From the NCBI RefSeq assembly GCF_026151205.1, contig NC_087077.1, positions 15,414,983 to 15,478,982 on the forward strand: DNA of 64,000 nucleotides, in the 5' to 3' direction. The DNA is from Bolinopsis microptera (taxonomy: Eukaryota; Ctenophora; Tentaculata; Lobata; Bolinopsidae). The translations under genes and the position numbers were made by a program. The notes under the pieces are model-generated. The model saw only the letters and a list, made by a program, of their open reading frames with translations, did not search any database and was not told the origin of the DNA. Numbering within the stretch: position 1 is the stretch's first letter; each line of letters begins with the position of its first letter. Below, one piece after another: positions 61,234 through 64,000 of the stretch.

Positions 61234-61724
61234 CCGTATGTTTACTAATATGACATATTCTTCTGATATCAGTTTATTAAATTTTTGACTTCTGCTAGGT
61301 GACACTCCTGTGGATGGCCCTCAAAGGCCGAAACTAGTTGAGTCTTCAGCAGATCACCCTGGAATACGTCGTATCATTTGTTTGATGACACTTAACTCAC
61401 TTATTTGTTATTACTCTTAAAATATTTGTTCCAAATATTAGACCGCTCGACGAGTCCAACTAAGCGCGCGTCGAGTTAATTGAATGCCTTCTCTATTATA
61501 TATTATATACCCTACGAAATGAGTCTATAATTTCTGCCAGTTGAAAATTTAAATACACACTTGAATAATAAATAACTGAAACATTCATGATAAAATAACA
61601 TCTTTCAACTTCAATATCGTTCAACTTCAATATGCAAAATAACAATATCGAAAACTCAAATAAAAATAAAAATCAAGAAATTGAAACGTGTAAAGAACAT
61701 AATAACATCGCAGTGAAAATTTTG
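61234..61724. other. Spacer between fold-back element and GTF3C3-like gene; inverted short repeat at 61425-61482
   Basis: AT-rich. Includes an inverted copy of the dispersed repeat (aatatttgttccaaatatta, gagtccaactaagcgcgcg). The 3' UTR of the minus-strand gene must lie in the right-hand part, but no clear AATAAA was seen. Confidence 0.5.
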
Positions 61725-62227
61725 TCAGACTACAGAATATCGGTACAACAACTGTCTTGCTAAGTGTTCACTTCCACAAGCCTCATAAATCTGACACATA
61801 TTAAAAACTGCCTCCCTGGTCAGGTCAATATCCTTTAATTCAACATGATCTCCAGTTTCTAACATTTTCTCACTACCCTCCTCAGGAGGGTTTATCCCCT
61901 CGGGAGGGTTTATCCCCTCGGGAGGGTTTATCCCCTCGGAAGGGTTTATCCCCTCGGGAAGATTTGTTCCCTCCTTAGCAATACCACCATTCTTATTTGC
62001 GGGACTGTTTTCACGGCTGATGTCATTTTCAGGAGAATTCTCATTGTTACGAGGTGTAGTCTGACCCGACTTAATATCCCCGGATTTGTCTCTGTTCCTG
62101 GCGATGCTCCTGTTCATCTTGTCAATCTGTAGCTGTACTTCTTTGGGGGATGAAGGTGGGGTGGCGATGACTCTTTTGTAGTAGAGTATCGCGAAGTGGA
62201 ATAAACCCAAGTGGTGGTAACAACGAC
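61725..62227 (-). CDS. GTF3C3-like TFIIIC subunit, last coding exon
   Basis: Acceptor AG at 62229-62228; the exon begins GT CGT and completes a glycine codon from the previous exon. It encodes RCYHHLGLFHFAILYYKRVI, a tetratricopeptide (TPR) helix pair. A poorly conserved insert of about 90 residues follows, containing several 6-residue EGINPP units. The end is DLTREAVFNMCQIYEACGSE HLARQLLYRYSVV in two parts, then the stop at 61725-61727. The C-terminal text fits the last TPR of GTF3C3 (TFIIIC102), which in RNA polymerase III factor TFIIIC bridges box-A binding and TFIIIB recruitment. Frame, splice phases and lack of damage mark it as a functional host gene. Confidence 0.8.
61868..61975. repeat. 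18-bp in-frame repeat within the GTF3C3-like exon
   Basis: ggagggtttatcccctcg is tandemly repeated about four times plus diverged copies, in register with codons for EGINPP. The expansion lies in the linker between TPRs. Confidence 0.9.
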
Positions 62228-62384
62228 CTGGAAGCATGTTTTAAATGTTAATTAATTATCGAATTAATTCGCGTGTGTAAAACGTTTACGATAATATTAT
62301 GTGCATTTAGCAGGAATTTGTTTACAATGGACTACATTTTAGGGAAGTGAGTATCTAACTAAAATGACGTAATAAAGAACATAC
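62228..62384 (-). other. Intron between penultimate and last coding exons
   Basis: 157 nt; donor GTATGT at 62384, acceptor TTCCAG ending at 62228, phase 1. Confidence 0.8.
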
Positions 62385-62572
62385 CAATATTATAGTAAGT
62401 TTCCTGACAAGGCCCCCTCAGTTGATGGTACATAAGAACACACGCAATGGCCTGCACCGCCATCTCATGACGACGTGAGACGAACTCAAGTCCCTTGCTG
62501 CACGCGTAGTGTAGGTAGAAGAGGGACAGGTGGAAGTAAACGGTGCTGTCTTTGGGTCTCTGTCCTAACATC
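62385..62572 (-). CDS. GTF3C3-like TFIIIC subunit, penultimate exon
   Basis: 188 nt between acceptor AG (62574-62573) and donor GTATGT (62384). Encodes QMLGQRPKDSTVYFHLSLFY, LHYACSKGLEFVSRRHEMAV and QAIACVLMYHQLRG, then ETYYNIG: two further TPR helices. It joins the last exon in phase to give YYNIGRC, matching the TPR consensus (e.fYNiGra.hqlg). The joins agree at both ends. Confidence 0.8.
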
Positions 62573-62901
62573 CTGGTCAGTGGTCAAGTATCAACACATT
62601 GTTAACGTTATCGTCATGTTAGCATGGTATATCATTTAAATCATAATGTATTCTCTAAATAATAACTTCTATCTCAAAAGTTTCAACATTTCAAGGGGTC
62701 ATCCAACTCCACATGTTACGCAATCACTGTTGGAGAGGGGATTTCTAAAATATAAATGCTTACGCTAGCATACGTTTAACACAATAGTTATGAGTAAAAC
62801 TGAAAAATTTGCCAAAAAGTGATGACGTAATATTATGTGAACGATCCCTAATTATTACTGTCTATAAAGCTATAAGAACTGGTATAAAGATGATAACTTA
62901 C
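62573..62901 (-). other. Intron
   Basis: 329 nt with donor GTAAGT (62901) and acceptor ACCAG (62573), phase 2. Confidence 0.75.
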
Positions 62902-63010
62902 TGCCGGAAGAATGCGATGGCTGCTTTATAGTGCCGAGAATAATAACTGTTCTGCATGTTGAGGAAGAGACCGTTGAAAGAGCCTCTGTTCTTGTGAAGC
63001 CATCTTACAC
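62902..63010 (-). CDS. GTF3C3-like TFIIIC subunit, upstream exon
   Basis: 109 nt; acceptor TTTTCGCAG precedes 63010 and donor GTAAGT follows 62902. The frame reads VRWLHKNRGSFNGLFLNMQN then SYYSRHYKAAIAFFR, a TPR-like repeat, joining QMLGQRP of the next exon. Further upstream exons are not seen before the window end, so the gene is 5' incomplete here. Plus-strand frames in this interval are shadows. Confidence 0.75.
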
Positions 63011-63065
63011 CTGCGAAAATGTATTTTGGTTACTCATGGTTACTAATGGTTACTACTGGTTACTA

Positions 63066-63107
63066 CCGGAAGAGACCGTTGAAAGACCTGTGAAGCCATC
63101 TCACACT
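63066..63107. repeat. Partial duplicate of the upstream GTF3C3-like exon inside its 5' intron
   Basis: 'agagaccgttgaaag' and 'tgtgaagccatctcacac' parallel 62966-63008 ('agagaccgttgaaagagcct', 'tgtgaagccatcttacac') with about 10 bases removed between them. It is preceded by a short 'ggttactaatggttactact' tandem. Too short to be an alternative exon. Confidence 0.75.
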
Positions 63108-63267
63108 GTTCTGTGCCCTTATATATTTTATTTTATGATTCCAATACAACCACTTTTAACCTGACTACAACATTTTATTTAACAAGAAATGCGGCCGCTT
63201 TTTTTTGTGCATGGCCGCTCAATTTCCCGATCCGTGATGGCGTATTTTATCATATTCTATACAACCT

Positions 63268-63340
63268 GGGGACCCCAGTTTTTACTGTTTGTAAGTATGC
63301 AGATATGGCGAAGTGACAGGCCGAGCGCCACCAAGTTAAG
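63268..63340. repeat. Dispersed 'ggaccccag...gccgagcgccacc' repeat
   Basis: Related to 46378-46462 and 56535-56612: 'ggggaccccagtttttactg', 'atggcgaagtgacaggccga', ending in a G-run. Confidence 0.6.
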
Positions 63341-63363
63341 GGGGGGGGGGGGGGGGGGGGGGG
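63341..63363. repeat. Poly-G tract of about 23
   Basis: Uninterrupted G run; length is likely unreliable. Confidence 0.9.
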
Positions 63364-64000
63364 TGGGACAATGGATATTTTTTTGTGAAAGTTGATTTCG
63401 AGATAGCAGTTGACCAACAAACTAGGACCAGTGACCGAACTTTTGAGGGGGTCCCGGACCCCAACCGCCAAACGGTGCCCGCGGGGCAGCCACGCCCATA
63501 TTTGGTCCAAATTAGGCCCAATTTAGCCAAATACCCTGAACATGCCCAAAACCCAGATTTTAGGTGCTCTACTTGTAGCTAGTGGTCTCCTAAACTCGTA
63601 TATGAAATTTCATCAAGATTGGACAAAAAATGACTGAGTTATGGGCCAAAAACCATATGCCCATATTTGGGCATACTCACCAAATTTGGTAGATTTCGTC
63701 CCATAAATTGAGCAAATATCAATATTTTTGAATGAAACTTACTTTATAAGAAAGGTAAGCCTTAACTACATATTCTCTGTAAGTTATAGCTTTGTATTTG
63801 TTTAAATGTGGATACTAAGGCGAAAAAACCACAAAAAATGAACTAAATTGCCAGTATCTTGGTTCGCGATATTCGCGGAATTGATCTCATTAAAATTGTA
63901 ACAACTCAATCAGTTTTCAAAATTTTTGCATGAAATTTTCGGAATCGACTCAAAATCGCATTTCCACCTTATTTTGAGAACAGATTTTTGATTTAGGCCT
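63364..64000. other. Intron or intergenic repeat-like sequence
   Basis: No gene recognised. 'catatttgggcatactcacc' and 'atgcccatatttggtcc' are partially self-complementary. The text 'tcatcaagattggacaaaaa' followed by 'atgactgagttatggg' looks like an old dispersed repeat. The frames at 63250-63582 have no recognisable protein text. Confidence 0.45.

Overview
The window is AT-rich nuclear DNA from an invertebrate metazoan. The evidence is spliced genes with GT-AG introns, a TFIIIC subunit gene (GTF3C3-like) at the right end, and many decayed metazoan-type transposons: Polinton/Maverick-like PolB, several non-LTR lineages, a Penelope-like element, a Helitron helicase, hAT-like MITEs and minisatellites. 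Nothing suggests bacteria or phage. The species cannot be named from the sequence.

Layout. 1-9.5 kb holds almost no interpretable coding. It is rich in homopolymers, strikingly poor in C at 0.5-2.6 kb, and carries a ~340-400 bp satellite (2.64-4.89 kb) and a GC-rich island (6.74-7.09 kb). Much of it may be badly resolved sequence. 9.5-24 kb is a graveyard: a Helitron helicase remnant, pieces of an uncharacterised invertebrate family (called family X here), a thrombospondin-type pseudo-exon, an intronless PolB C-terminal fragment, F-box/LRR-like pieces, and two large tandem arrays (57/59 bp and 53 bp units). 24-39 kb is a partly tandem array of a fragmented, apparently intron-containing PolB gene. 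The order is a 3' half (26.5-27.1 kb), a longer copy (28.0-33.3 kb) split by a 2-kb non-LTR retrotransposon, and a 5' half (35.4-38.5 kb), with F-box/LRR-like genes on both sides. 33-46 kb adds a small family with a helix-turn-helix-like segment and, in one member, a CCHC zinc knuckle. Two of its three members are followed by arrays of CCGGCTA-type palindromic repeats. 47-57 kb holds decayed non-LTR pieces, a (CTAA)n microsatellite, a ~20-bp minisatellite of 1.9 kb and a dispersed short repeat. 57.25-61.23 kb is a fold-back element with ~1.3-1.4 kb inverted arms, promoter-like sequence in each arm pointing inward, and an 800-bp polypurine core. 61.7-63.0 kb carries the last three exons of a GTF3C3-like gene on the minus strand, the only clearly intact host gene.

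How the parts relate. Most coding sequence between 9.5 and 49 kb belongs to mobile or multi-copy families that have been duplicated, interrupted and joined into chimeras. Family assignments come from recognising motifs by eye; no search was run. Reading frames of most mobile-element genes are broken, and they are labelled pseudogenes.
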